A stretch of 64,000 bases of DNA from contig NZ_STGF01000028.1 in NCBI RefSeq assembly GCF_005222705.1, positions 1-64,000 of the forward strand, read 5' to 3'. Position numbers and translations under genes: made by a program. This document shows positions 17,614 through 26,603 of this stretch, one piece after another. The DNA comes from Paenibacillus sp. SY21-1. Its GTDB lineage: Bacteria; Bacillota; Bacilli; Paenibacillales; Paenibacillaceae. The notes below the pieces were generated by a model, which did not search any database, was not told the origin of the DNA, and was given only the letters and a program-made list of their open reading frames with translations. Position 1 is the first letter of the stretch. The number at the start of each line of letters is the position of its first letter.

Positions 17614-19170
17614 ATGTACAAGGTTCTGCTAGTCGATGATGAACGAATTATTGTAGAGGGCATTTCGCGGACGGTGAACTGGCAGGCTCACGGGACGGAG
17701 CTGATCGGCACGGCGCGGAACGGACTCGAGGCGCTCGCTTTTATTGATACGCATATGCCGGATATCGTCATTTCGGATATAAAAATGCCAGGAATGAACG
17801 GACTTCAGCTTGTGGAAAAGGTCCATGAGAGCTATCCGCATATTTCCTTTATTATGCTGTCGGGCTTCAGCGAATTCGATTATGCGCGGACTGCCATGCA
17901 GTTCGGTGTCAAGCATTATTTGTTGAAGCCATGCAATGAGAATACGATTACGGACGCATTGGAAGAAGTGATCGGCAGCCTGCGGAAGCTGGAAACGCAA
18001 GAAGCGTTCATGCACAATATCCAAAAAGAATTGTCCAAGGTGCTGCCCCATGCGAAGGAGCAGTTTCTCAAGGAGCTTGTGACGAACAAAATGTACGGTC
18101 AGCGGGATTGGGACGATTATGGCCGTTTATTTCATCTAACGATCGAGCATAACCGGGTACAGCTCCTATTGTTCAAAATTGAAGGGAACATCGAATTTGA
18201 GCATTTGTTCGCGATAAAAAATATTGCCCAGGACGTTCTTGGACAAAAGCTTGTGCTGCTCAGCACGACGATTGGCAAGCATGTGCTGCTGCTGATTAAG
18301 GAGGACAGCACAACCGAGGCCCTGCTTGACAAGCTGCAGCAAATCAATCAGACGTTTTCCACTTATTACAAGCTGGACGCGACCGTCGCGGTCAGCACGC
18401 CAGGTTCAATCGTAGAGACGCGCAAAATGTACCGGGAAACGCTGGAGTGCTTAAATTATCAATTCTATTTGGGCGAGGGCAGCATCATTACAAGCGAGGA
18501 TATCGGGAACGAGGGGGACGCGCTAGCCGCTCCTTTCCTGTATGACGAAGAGCCGCTGTGCATGCATGTGAAATCGGGGGATTGGAGCTATGTCGAGGCG
18601 GAGCTGCGCAGCTATTTTACCCAGCTTGCCGAATCGAGGATGGATACCCAGCTGTCCAAATCGTATTTGATTCCGCTGTATGTTGCGATCGTCAGGCAGG
18701 GAAAAGCGGAGGAAATTAACGATTATTTGAAAAAAATTGCGAGCCTTGATCAATTTTCGACGCTGAAGGCGCTGGAGCAATTTGTGCTTGAAACGGCAAA
18801 GGACATTTGTCTCGCCAACTATCAGAGCCATACGAAAAAGCAATCGTTTATCATAAACAAAATGCTGAGCGTGATCGAGGAGCAGCTGGCCAACCCGGAT
18901 TTGTCGCTGGGCTGGGTGGCGAGCGAAATTTTGTACATGAACGCCGACTATTTGGGCAAGCTGTTCAAGAAGGAAACGGGAGACAAATTTTCAAATTATG
19001 TCGTTCGCTTGCGGATGGAGCGCGCGATGGAGGAGATCGAGCACACCGGCGATGTGAAGGTGTTTGAATTGGCCGAAAAGTTCGGTTTCGGGGGCAATCC
19101 TCAATATTTTAGTCAGGTTTTCAAAAAGCATACAGGCTTCACGCCATCCGAATACAAGAGGTCGCCGTAG
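17614..19170 (+). CDS. YesN-family AraC-type response regulator
   Basis: A 518-residue regulator: N-terminal receiver domain with D8/D9, phospho-acceptor D55 (VISDIKMPGM), LSGFSEFDYA and the lysine of LLKPCN; a middle region of about 250 residues; and a C-terminal AraC double helix-turn-helix (about 420-518) ending with YFSQVFKKHTGFTPSEYK. It starts one base after the kinase stop (TAGGATG), so the two are translated together. It is expected to activate the sugar-binding-protein operon that follows. Its stop codon lies inside the loop of a terminator hairpin. Confidence 0.93.
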   Translation: MYKVLLVDDERIIVEGISRTVNWQAHGTELIGTARNGLEALAFIDTHMPDIVISDIKMPGMNGLQLVEKVHESYPHISFIMLSGFSEFDYARTAMQFGVKHYLLKPCNENTITDALEEVIGSLRKLETQEAFMHNIQKELSKVLPHAKEQFLKELVTNKMYGQRDWDDYGRLFHLTIEHNRVQLLLFKIEGNIEFEHLFAIKNIAQDVLGQKLVLLSTTIGKHVLLLIKEDSTTEALLDKLQQINQTFSTYYKLDATVAVSTPGSIVETRKMYRETLECLNYQFYLGEGSIITSEDIGNEGDALAAPFLYDEEPLCMHVKSGDWSYVEAELRSYFTQLAESRMDTQLSKSYLIPLYVAIVRQGKAEEINDYLKKIASLDQFSTLKALEQFVLETAKDICLANYQSHTKKQSFIINKMLSVIEEQLANPDLSLGWVASEILYMNADYLGKLFKKETGDKFSNYVVRLRMERAMEEIEHTGDVKVFELAEKFGFGGNPQYFSQVFKKHTGFTPSEYKRSP

Positions 19171-19189
19171 CTGCGACCTCTGTTTTTTT
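19157..19189 (+). terminator. Terminator overlapping the end of the yesN-like gene
   Basis: Nine-base perfect stem AGAGGTCGC (19157-19165) and GCGACCTCT (19173-19181), loop of seven bases containing the TAG stop (19168-19170), then G and seven Ts (19183-19189). The last codons of the regulator form one arm. Confidence 0.88.
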
Positions 19190-19212
19190 AACAAAAAAAG
19201 CGGTTATTTGAA

Positions 19213-19241
19213 TTCCGTTCGCTGGCTGATCGTCCTATAAT
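19213..19241 (+). promoter_or_regulatory. Candidate regulated promoter of the sugar ABC operon
   Basis: A perfect TATAAT at 19236-19241, with only a poor -35 (TTCCGT, 19213-19218, 17-base spacing). A good -10 with a weak -35 right after the regulator's terminator fits activation by the AraC-type regulator; that link is inferred. Confidence 0.45.
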
Positions 19242-19287
19242 TAACCTTGTAAAACATATTAACAGAGTCTGGAAGGGGCGTATGGAA

Positions 19288-20619
19288 ATGAAAGCACCAA
19301 AAAAAATGCTTTTGATGCTGATGGCGTTTGCGCTTGTACTCGTAAGCGCTTGCGGCGGCAACAACTCTGGAAATGCCGGCAATGGGGCTAACAATCCCGA
19401 TGCGACAAACGGTGGTACTGAAACGGATAAACCGAAAGCGGTTACGCTGCGTATCGCTTGGTGGGGCGGGGAACCGCGCCATGACTACACAATGAAAGTT
19501 ATCGACATGTACAAGCAGCAGAATCCTCACGTTACGATTGAATTTGAATATGCGAACTATGACGACTACTGGAAGAAGCTGGCGCCTCAAGCAGCTGCCA
19601 ACGAGCTTCCTGACATTATCCAAATCGATACGCAAAACTATGCACAATACGCTGGCAGAAATCAATTGGCGGATTTGACGCCGTTCATCGGCAAGGAAAT
19701 CGATGTGACGGACATCAGCCAAAACGCAATCGACGGCGGCAAGCTTGGCGACGGGCTGTACGGTTTCAATCTTGGCGTAAACGCTCTCGGCCTTAACTAC
19801 GATCCTGCATTGCTGCAAAAAGCAGGCATCGATTCAATTCCTGAAACGTTTACTTGGGACGACTACATCGGTTGGGCGGAAAAAGCGAAAGCGGCTGGCC
19901 TCTACTTCGATAACGGAATGCGTCCGGAAGTGTTCTTCGGCTACTACCTGCGTACGCTGGGCGCGAAGCTGTTTAACGCAGAAGGCAATGGCCTGGGCTA
20001 TGAAGACGACAAGATGTTCGTAGATTTCTTCGGTATGCTGGCTAAGCTAGTCAAAGACGGCGCTGTGCCGTCGCCGGACGTGCTAGCGCAAATTAAAGGC
20101 GCAGAGGACAGCCACCTCGTACTCAATCAAGGTATCGGCGTATGGCAATGGTCCAATCAATTTGTAGGCTTGCAGCAGGTTGCGAACCGTCCGCTGGCGA
20201 TTGCTTCCATGCCTGGACCGAATATGAAGGAAGGCTTGTACTTGAAGCCAAGCATGTTCTTCTCGATTTCGCAAAATTCGAAAGCCAAGGAAGAAGCTGC
20301 CAAGTTTATCAACTTCTTCGTCAATGACATCGAAGCAAATAAATTGATTCTTGGCGATCGCGGCGTGCCTGTATCGTCGAAAGTCAAAGAAGCGCTTAAA
20401 GAGGTTTCGACCGAGGCGCAAAACCAAGTGTACGACTATGTGGCATGGGCTGAAGAAAACAGCTCCCTGATGGACCCTGCCGATCCAATCGGTTCCGCAG
20501 AGGTATTCAAATCGCTTACCAGCCTTGCCGAGCAAATGAATTACGATAAAATTTCGCCGGAAGATGCGGCTAAGAAGTTCAGAGACGAGGCTACCTCCAT
20601 TCTTAAGAAAAATAAATAA
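19288..20619 (+). CDS. Sugar ABC transporter substrate-binding lipoprotein
   Basis: A 443-residue family-1 extracellular binding protein. A signal peptide (KK then a hydrophobic run) ends in the lipobox VSAC with lipidated cysteine C22, then a Gly/Asn/Ser-rich tether. The mature part shows RIAWWGGEPRHD, AANELPDIIQID and MPGPNMKEG, typical of oligosaccharide-binding proteins. It should be anchored outside the membrane and hand sugar to the two permeases that follow. ATG 19288 gives nine bases to GGAAGGGG; ATG 19282 would be too close. No ATPase gene is in the cassette, so a shared MsmK-type ATPase elsewhere is likely. Confidence 0.92.
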   Translation: MKAPKKMLLMLMAFALVLVSACGGNNSGNAGNGANNPDATNGGTETDKPKAVTLRIAWWGGEPRHDYTMKVIDMYKQQNPHVTIEFEYANYDDYWKKLAPQAAANELPDIIQIDTQNYAQYAGRNQLADLTPFIGKEIDVTDISQNAIDGGKLGDGLYGFNLGVNALGLNYDPALLQKAGIDSIPETFTWDDYIGWAEKAKAAGLYFDNGMRPEVFFGYYLRTLGAKLFNAEGNGLGYEDDKMFVDFFGMLAKLVKDGAVPSPDVLAQIKGAEDSHLVLNQGIGVWQWSNQFVGLQQVANRPLAIASMPGPNMKEGLYLKPSMFFSISQNSKAKEEAAKFINFFVNDIEANKLILGDRGVPVSSKVKEALKEVSTEAQNQVYDYVAWAEENSSLMDPADPIGSAEVFKSLTSLAEQMNYDKISPEDAAKKFRDEATSILKKNK

Positions 20620-20621
20620 GC

Positions 20622-20666
20622 GCAGCAGGCAGCCGCAGCGGTTAGCCGGCAACGGTTAACTGCTGC
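20622..20666 (+). other. Intercistronic hairpin between binding protein and permeases
   Basis: GTTAGCCG (20641-20648) pairs with CGGTTAAC (20653-20660), one G-U pair, closing a GCAA tetraloop of the stable GNRA class. An alternative outer stem GCAGCAG (20622-20628) with CTGCTGC (20660-20666) competes by one base. There is no T tract, so it more likely protects the upstream mRNA or attenuates than terminates. Confidence 0.55.
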
Positions 20667-20712
20667 TCCTCCCGCCCGCATAAGTTAGACTTCGTAATAG
20701 GAGTTGGATAAG

Positions 20713-21612
20713 ATGAAATCGCTATCACTGAAAAATAATCTGATTGGCTATACGTTTATTGCTCCGTTTATTATTGGCTTTCTTGTATTTACGTTAGTGC
20801 CCGCACTTGCCTCACTGTATTTTTCAGTGACTGATTACGATTTGCTTTCAACCCCTTCATTTATTGGTCTGGAAAACTACACATCGATGTTCGTAGACGA
20901 TTCCAAATTTCGCACCTCGCTTCGCGTTACATTTCTCTATGTATTTATAGGCGTTCCGCTTCGTTTGGCGTTTGCTTTGTTTATTGCAATGATTTTAAAT
21001 GCGGCTTCGAAAGCAATCGGGCTTTACCGGACGGTGTACTACCTACCATCGATTATCGGCGGCAGCGTTGCCGTATCGATTATGTGGCGCAATCTGTATG
21101 GCGACCAAGGGGTTGTAAACCATTTTCTGAATATGCTCGGTTTAGATAGCGTGAGATGGTTCGCTGAGCCGGCTGCGGCGTTGTGGATGCTCATTACCTT
21201 GTCCGTGTGGCAATTCGGTTCTTCGATGCTTATTTTCCTGGCAGGCCTTAAAAACATTCCGCCTGAGCTGTATGAAGCGTCCAATGTAGACGGCGCAGGA
21301 CCGATTACCCGTTTTTTCAAAATTACGATTCCAATGCTAAGCCCGATCATTCTATTCAATACGATCATGCAAACTATCGGCGCATTTATGACATTCGTGC
21401 CCGCCTACATTATTTCCAAGGGCGAGGGCGGTCCGCTGGACGGCACATTGCTTTACTCGCTGTATTTGTTCCGTCAGGCATTCGTGTATTTCGATATGGG
21501 CTACGCCTCGGCTATGGCATGGGTCATGCTGATCATTGTAGCGATTTTGACCGGACTGCTTTTCTACACATCCAAAAGATGGGTTCACTACGAGTCGAAG
21601 GGAGGACACTAG
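20713..21612 (+). CDS. Sugar ABC transporter permease (MsmF/UgpA type)
   Basis: A 299-residue inner-membrane permease with six predicted helices, beginning with LIGYTFIAPFIIGFLVF. The EAA loop that contacts the ATPase is EASNVDGAGPITRFFKITIPML. It pairs with the next permease to form the channel of the sugar importer. I prefer ATG 20713, nine bases after AGGAG; an in-frame TTG at 20704 touches the ribosome site directly. It ends one base before the next start codon. Confidence 0.92.
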   Translation: MKSLSLKNNLIGYTFIAPFIIGFLVFTLVPALASLYFSVTDYDLLSTPSFIGLENYTSMFVDDSKFRTSLRVTFLYVFIGVPLRLAFALFIAMILNAASKAIGLYRTVYYLPSIIGGSVAVSIMWRNLYGDQGVVNHFLNMLGLDSVRWFAEPAAALWMLITLSVWQFGSSMLIFLAGLKNIPPELYEASNVDGAGPITRFFKITIPMLSPIILFNTIMQTIGAFMTFVPAYIISKGEGGPLDGTLLYSLYLFRQAFVYFDMGYASAMAWVMLIIVAILTGLLFYTSKRWVHYESKGGH

Positions 21613-21613
21613 C

Positions 21614-22450
21614 ATGCTGATGAAAAAACTGAAATGGCCGATTTATCATATTTTTGTCGGCGGCCTAGCGATCATTATGGTCTATCCGGTCCTCTGGCTG
21701 TTCATGAGCTCGTTTAAAGAGAGCCGACTGATTTTTGCGACTGCGAACTCGCTCATTCCCCAGCCGTGGATATGGGAGAACTATAAAATCGGCTGGATGG
21801 GCATTGCCGGCCAATCGTTTGGCACCTACATTATGAACTCGCTGGAAATCGTCGTGCTGTCTACGATTGGCGCAGTGCTCTCATCGGCGTTTATCGCCTT
21901 CGGCTTTGCCCGTCTGAACTTTAAAGGCAAAACGTTCTGGTTTGCGATTATGATGGTTACGCTCATGCTGCCTCATGATGTCGTGCTTGTGCCGCAGTAC
22001 ATTTTGTTCGCGAAGCTGGAATGGCTGAATTCCATCAAACCGATAGTCGTGCCGCAGTATTTCGGCATACCGTTTTTTATCTTCCTGCTCGTTCAGTTTA
22101 TCCGCACCATCCCGAATGAGCTTGACGAAGCGGCGACGATTGACGGCTGCGGCAAATTTCGGCTGTTTTTCCGGATCATACTTCCGCTCGTCGTACCTGC
22201 GCTGGCAACCGCCGCCATTTTCTCCTTCTACTGGCGCTGGGAGGATCTGCTCGGTCCGGTTCTCTATTTGAACCGTCCAAGCCTGTACCCGGTATCCATG
22301 GGACTCAAAATGTTCCTGGACAGCGATACGGTATCAAATTGGGGGGCCATGTTCGCGATGTCCATTGTCAGCTTGATTCCGGTGCTTGCGATTTTCTTCG
22401 CATTTCAGAAATATATTGTTGAAGGAATCAGCACAAGTGGTTTAAAATAG
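21614..22450 (+). CDS. Sugar ABC transporter permease (MsmG/UgpE type)
   Basis: A 278-residue permease with six predicted helices. The EAA loop is EAATIDGCGKFRLFFRIILPLV. The C-terminal QKYIVEGISTSGLK is typical of the MsmG/AraQ group. GGGAGGACAC precedes ATG 21614, inside the end of the first permease gene. With the binding protein and the other permease it makes a carbohydrate importer lacking its own ATPase gene. A strong terminator follows at 22471. Confidence 0.93.
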   Translation: MLMKKLKWPIYHIFVGGLAIIMVYPVLWLFMSSFKESRLIFATANSLIPQPWIWENYKIGWMGIAGQSFGTYIMNSLEIVVLSTIGAVLSSAFIAFGFARLNFKGKTFWFAIMMVTLMLPHDVVLVPQYILFAKLEWLNSIKPIVVPQYFGIPFFIFLLVQFIRTIPNELDEAATIDGCGKFRLFFRIILPLVVPALATAAIFSFYWRWEDLLGPVLYLNRPSLYPVSMGLKMFLDSDTVSNWGAMFAMSIVSLIPVLAIFFAFQKYIVEGISTSGLK

Positions 22451-22470
22451 TTGAATAAATTGCAATCAGG

Positions 22471-22519
22471 AAAGCATCCTGATGCCGCTTGCAACAAGCG
22501 GCGTCAGGATGCTTTTTTG
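22471..22519 (+). terminator. Terminator of the sugar ABC operon
   Basis: Long near-perfect stem: 22471-22490 pairs with 22496-22515 around a GCAAC loop, followed by T residues to 22518. One of the strongest terminators in the window. Confidence 0.9.
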
Positions 22520-22540
22520 ACGTCATGGGGGAGTGAAACG

Positions 22541-24154
22541 ATGCTGCAACCTAACGATGCAAGAGCGATGCTTGCAAAAGGCGAGCTGGTTGGAGAAAGG
22601 TATCGCATTGCGGGCGTGCTCGGCATTGGTGGAATGGGAACGGTTTACGCGGCGGAGGATGTCAAGCTAGGCGGCATGCTGCGGGCGCTGAAGGTGCCTA
22701 ATGTCCGTCAAGGCGAAAAAGCGCGCGGCGCCGAGCGCGGCGAGGCAGCCTTGCTGTCGCTGTTAAACCACCCTCAACTGCCCCATATCATCGACTGCCT
22801 GCCTTTATCCTCCAACGGACAAGTAGCGCTTGTCATGGACTACTTTCCCGGTCAAACGCTTTATGCGTGCTATGAGCATGCGCAAGAGCGTTTTGCTTAT
22901 AAGCATGTGCTGCACATCGCGTTGCAATTGTGCTCGGCGCTGCGTTATTTGCACGAATGCGACCCGCCTGTCATTCACCGGGATATTAAGCCTTCGAACG
23001 TGCTGGTGAACCCGGAGGGGGCCGTTAAGCTCATCGATTTCGGCATCTCCGGAACGGAGGGCGGCGCCGGACAGGATGCCGCGTCCTATGCGGGCAGCCA
23101 TTACGGAACGTTAGCCTTTACAGCGCCCGAACGGATGAACGGCATGATAGGAGATGCGCGCGTCGATATTTATGGGCTTGGCGCATTGTTGAGCTACCTG
23201 TGCGGCGGGGGGATAGGGCATACAGGCTCTACCAGACCAGAGCCTCGCTCCTCCGGCTTCCCGTCTGCATTTCAAGCGGTGCTGAACGGGATGCTTCAGC
23301 ATGATCCGAGCTTGCGCTACGCATCGATGGCGCTGGTGCAGCGGGAGCTGCTTGCACTGGAGAGGCGGCGCAGCATGGAGGAGGCTGCACGGCGCGAGCC
23401 GCCTGCGCCCTGGAGGAGCAGGTCCAAGCAGCCGCTCATCGCCTTGTTGTCTCTTTCTGCTGGTGCGGGAGGAACGTTTCTAACGCTTGCCTTGGCGGAG
23501 CTGTTGGCACGCGAGGGGATAAGGGTGGAGGCTGTCGAAATGGGACATACCCGGCCGCAATGGCATGCGCTGCTAGCCGGCGGCTCTGGAAGCTCGGCTG
23601 GGGGTTGCGGGTACCGCGCGCGGGCGGATCATCAAGGCGCTTATGTCACGTATGACAGGGAGGATCGGCGTGTGAGCCTGCATGCGTTAAGCGAGTCCGT
23701 CTTCCCGTCCGTTACGAAGCCGTGGATGCAGCTGCGGAAACGTGTGGAGGGAGATGTGCTGCTGGCCGATTTATCCAGCCGCTGGATGGAGCCTGACGCG
23801 CAGACTCTGCTTGGCGAGGCCAGTCTGATTCTGGCCGTTGGCGATCCTTCCGTGCATAAATGGCGCCATGATGAGCTTGGAGAGCTGGAGCGGTTAAGCG
23901 ATGAGCGAAAGAAGCGCGGCGGAGCGCTGCTTTGGCTGGCCAACAAAGATTGTTCGTTTAAAGGCAGGCAAGGATGGAAAAGGCTTTTCCCTTCGCCGCC
24001 CTTAGCCGTCCCGGAGCTGCCGCAAGCCGCAATTTGGCAAGCCTATTGGTCCGGCAGCTTATTGCCGTCTGCGCGGTTATCGGCAATTCTGCGCCGGGCG
24101 CTTGCTCCTGCTATCGGCTGCATTAAACGTCAAATCGGCACAAAAGGCGATTAA
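22541..24154 (+). CDS. Hanks-type Ser/Thr kinase with C-terminal degenerate P-loop region
   Basis: A 537-residue soluble protein. Residues about 20-275 are a eukaryotic-type kinase: glycine loop GIGGMG (28-33), K51 in RALKV, HRDIKPSN (146-153, catalytic D148), DFG (166-168), and FTAPERM. There is no membrane helix or PASTA repeat. After a basic linker, residues about 298-537 begin ALLSLSAGAGGTFLTLALAE, then LLAREGIRVEAVEMG, and later LLADLSSRWMEP. This is the strand-loop-helix layout of MinD/ParA ATPases with the P-loop lysine lost. I infer a regulatory, non-ATPase domain. ATG 22541 follows GGGGGAG. It begins just after a terminator, with no obvious promoter. Confidence 0.85.
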   Translation: MLQPNDARAMLAKGELVGERYRIAGVLGIGGMGTVYAAEDVKLGGMLRALKVPNVRQGEKARGAERGEAALLSLLNHPQLPHIIDCLPLSSNGQVALVMDYFPGQTLYACYEHAQERFAYKHVLHIALQLCSALRYLHECDPPVIHRDIKPSNVLVNPEGAVKLIDFGISGTEGGAGQDAASYAGSHYGTLAFTAPERMNGMIGDARVDIYGLGALLSYLCGGGIGHTGSTRPEPRSSGFPSAFQAVLNGMLQHDPSLRYASMALVQRELLALERRRSMEEAARREPPAPWRSRSKQPLIALLSLSAGAGGTFLTLALAELLAREGIRVEAVEMGHTRPQWHALLAGGSGSSAGGCGYRARADHQGAYVTYDREDRRVSLHALSESVFPSVTKPWMQLRKRVEGDVLLADLSSRWMEPDAQTLLGEASLILAVGDPSVHKWRHDELGELERLSDERKKRGGALLWLANKDCSFKGRQGWKRLFPSPPLAVPELPQAAIWQAYWSGSLLPSARLSAILRRALAPAIGCIKRQIGTKGD

Positions 24155-24157
24155 TTG

Positions 24158-24166
24158 TGGTACAAT
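24158..24166 (+). promoter_or_regulatory. Extended -10 promoter of the ABC-F gene
   Basis: TGGTACAAT, that is TG-n-TACAAT, four bases after the kinase stop. No clear -35, as is common for extended -10 promoters. Confidence 0.5.
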
Positions 24167-24236
24167 GATACGGGTGAATTCGGCTGAATCGGCGGATTTT
24201 CCTTATTTCGGAACGTGATGAATGGAGCAGCAGATT

Positions 24237-25787
24237 ATGAGTTTATTAACGGTTGAGCAATTATCGCATACATTCGGCGATCGGGTATTGTTCCGGGGAG
24301 TGTCCTTCCGTCTGCTTGCAGGCGAGCATGTCGGACTGGTTGGCGCCAATGGAACAGGGAAATCGACGATGATGAACATATTAACCGGCAAGCAGCTGAA
24401 GGACGAAGGCAAGGTTGAGTGGACGCCGCGCGTCAGATACGGATATTTGGATCAGCATACGAAGCTCGAAGCGGGCAAAACGATCCGCGACGTGCTCAAG
24501 GATGCGTTTGCGCCGCTATTGGTGCTGGAGCAGGAACTAAACGACATTGCCTTGCAAATGGCCGATGCCGATCCTGACGCGCTGGATGCGCTGCTTCAGC
24601 GTATGGGCGAAATACAGGAAGAGCTGGAGATCGGCGATTTCTACATGATCGACGTGAAGGTCGACGAAATGGCAAGCGGGCTGGGCTTGACGGCAATCGG
24701 TCTAGACCGCGATGTTACCGCGCTGAGCGGAGGCCAGCGGACGAAGGTGCTGCTGGCCAAGCTGCTGCTGGAGAAGCCTACGGTATTATTGCTCGATGAG
24801 CCTACGAACTATTTGGATGAGGAGCATATTACGTGGCTCACCGGTTATTTGAAAAATTATCCTTATGCATTTATTCTAATCTCACATGAAACAGGTTTTA
24901 TGAATGACGTCGTAAACGTCATCTATCATCTGGAATTTACCAAGCTGACCCGTTATTCCGCCAATTATGAGAAGTTTTTGGAAATGGCGGATCTGAACAA
25001 GGCTCAGCACATCGATGCTTACGAGAAGCAGCAGGACTATATCAAGAAGCAGGAAGATTTCATTCAGCGCAATAAAGCGCGCGCTTCTACCTCAGGCCGC
25101 GCCAAAAGCCGCGAAAAGCAATTGGATAAAATTGAGCGAATCGATCGCCCCGAGGAAGCGGCCAAACCGGTGTTTCAATTTAAAGATGCCCGAACGAGCG
25201 GAAAAACGGTGTTCGAGGCGAAGGGCATGGTTATCGGCTACGATCGTCCGTTGCTGCCCAAGATGGATATGCTGATTGAGCGCGGCGATAAAATTGCGAT
25301 CGTCGGCTGCAACGGTGTCGGCAAATCGACGCTGCTTAAATCGATACTCGGGACGATCCCGACGCTAGAAGGCCAGCTGTATACCGGCGATTACTTGTAT
25401 CCCGCCTATTTCGAGCAAGAGGCGAAGGCTCCTACCATAACGCCGCTTGACGATGTGTGGAATGAGTTCTCGCATATGAACCAGCATGAGGTGCGCGCCG
25501 CGCTTGCGCGCTGCGGTTTAAAGAACGATCATATTACCCGTGCCCTGAATCAGCTTAGCGGCGGAGAGCAGGCGAAGGTACGGCTCTGCAAGCTGCTGCT
25601 GCGTGAAAGCAATTGGGTGCTGTTCGACGAGCCGACGAACCATTTGGACATTGTGGCCAAAGCGGAGCTCAAGCGGGCTTTACAGGCCTACAAGGGAACC
25701 GTCGTGCTGGTGTCTCACGAACCGGAGTTTTACGAGGGCTGGGTGACAAAAGTTTGGGATGTTGAGGAGTGGTCCTCAAGAAGCTGA
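24237..25787 (+). CDS. ABC-F family ATPase (YfmM-like)
   Basis: A 516-residue cytoplasmic protein of two ABC ATPase domains with no membrane part. Domain 1: Walker A GANGTGKST (36-44), signature LSGGQRTKV, Walker B LLLDEPTNYLD. A charged linker follows (about 255-310, KKQEDFIQRNKARAS). Domain 2: GCNGVGKST, LSGGEQAKV, LFDEPTNHLD. ABC-F proteins act on the ribosome, some as antibiotic-protection factors and others as translation factors. The sequence looks most like the YfmM group of Bacillales, which gives no proof of resistance. ATG 24237 is preferred to 24222 for its spacing to GGAG. Confidence 0.9.
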   Translation: MSLLTVEQLSHTFGDRVLFRGVSFRLLAGEHVGLVGANGTGKSTMMNILTGKQLKDEGKVEWTPRVRYGYLDQHTKLEAGKTIRDVLKDAFAPLLVLEQELNDIALQMADADPDALDALLQRMGEIQEELEIGDFYMIDVKVDEMASGLGLTAIGLDRDVTALSGGQRTKVLLAKLLLEKPTVLLLDEPTNYLDEEHITWLTGYLKNYPYAFILISHETGFMNDVVNVIYHLEFTKLTRYSANYEKFLEMADLNKAQHIDAYEKQQDYIKKQEDFIQRNKARASTSGRAKSREKQLDKIERIDRPEEAAKPVFQFKDARTSGKTVFEAKGMVIGYDRPLLPKMDMLIERGDKIAIVGCNGVGKSTLLKSILGTIPTLEGQLYTGDYLYPAYFEQEAKAPTITPLDDVWNEFSHMNQHEVRAALARCGLKNDHITRALNQLSGGEQAKVRLCKLLLRESNWVLFDEPTNHLDIVAKAELKRALQAYKGTVVLVSHEPEFYEGWVTKVWDVEEWSSRS

Positions 25788-25794
25788 TTCAGGC

Positions 25795-25830
25795 AGCCGG
25801 TCTACCTTACAAGTAGATCGGCTTGATTTT
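25795..25830 (+). terminator. Terminator after the ABC-F gene
   Basis: Eleven-base stem AGCCGGTCTAC (25795-25805) and GTAGATCGGCT (25813-25823), one G-U pair, loop of seven bases, then TGATTTT. Confidence 0.8.
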
Positions 25831-25857
25831 GAGATAAAGCTTCATTATGATTACAAT
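25829..25857 (+). promoter_or_regulatory. Promoter of the OmpR/EnvZ-type operon
   Basis: TTGAGA (25829-25834), 17 bases, TACAAT (25852-25857). It overlaps the T tract of the preceding terminator and gives a 5' leader of about 40 bases. Confidence 0.65.
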
Positions 25858-25904
25858 ATTAATTCTAATTACCTATTCATGAGGAAGCAGGTGACCTCTC
25901 CAAT

Positions 25905-26603
25905 ATGAAGGAACATATACTCGTAGTCGAGGACGAAGCGGGCATTTCCCGCATTTTGCAACTGGAGCTTGAGCATGAGGGTTATACGGTCGGGACGGCC
26001 GCGGATGGCCGGACTGGCTATGAAATGGCCTCTACGGGCGATTATCAGCTCGTGCTGCTTGATGTCATGCTGCCGGAGATGAGCGGCATCGAGGTGCTGC
26101 GGCTGCTCCGCCAAGCGGGCAACCCTGTGCCCATTATACTGCTGACGGCGCGCGATACGGTGCCCGATAAAGTAAGCGGCTTTGAGCACGGCGCGAACGA
26201 CTATATTACAAAGCCGTTTGCGATGGAGGAGCTGCTGGCCCGCGTCCGCAACATTTTGCGTATTTTTCAGCAGCACCCCCGCGAGGCCGAGGGCTCCGAT
26301 ATGATCAAGGTCGGAGATTTGACGATAGAGCTCCGTTCGCGCAAAGTATTTCGCAAGGATATTCTGATCGAGCTGACACCGCGCGAATTCGAGCTGCTCG
26401 TTTATTTGGTTGAAAATAAAAATGTGGAGAAATCCCGCGAGGATATATTGTCAGAGGTGTGGGGCTACGATTTTATTGGCGAAACGAATCTGGTGGATGT
26501 GTATATCCGATATTTGCGCCAAAAGCTGGACAAGGGCTACAGGCATAAGCTGATTCATACGGTGCGCGGCGTCGGTTACATGATTAAGGAGCCGGATGCA
26601 TGA
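25905..26603 (+). CDS. OmpR/PhoB-family response regulator
   Basis: A 232-residue two-domain regulator. Receiver: acidic pair E9/D10, phospho-acceptor D53 (LLDVMLPEMSG), LLTARD and the lysine of ITKPFAMEEL. Winged-helix DNA-binding domain from about 135: LTPREFELL, then VDVYIRYLRQKLD and HTVRGVGYMI. It resembles ArlR of Staphylococcus and related regulators, but the target genes cannot be told. The start of the partner kinase overlaps its stop by four bases (ATGA at 26600), so both are translated as a unit. Confidence 0.93.
   Translation: MKEHILVVEDEAGISRILQLELEHEGYTVGTAADGRTGYEMASTGDYQLVLLDVMLPEMSGIEVLRLLRQAGNPVPIILLTARDTVPDKVSGFEHGANDYITKPFAMEELLARVRNILRIFQQHPREAEGSDMIKVGDLTIELRSRKVFRKDILIELTPREFELLVYLVENKNVEKSREDILSEVWGYDFIGETNLVDVYIRYLRQKLDKGYRHKLIHTVRGVGYMIKEPDA

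Noticed and set aside
24237..25787. ABC-F gene as an antibiotic-resistance determinant
   Set aside because: The sequence looks like a housekeeping YfmM-type protein and nothing around it suggests resistance.
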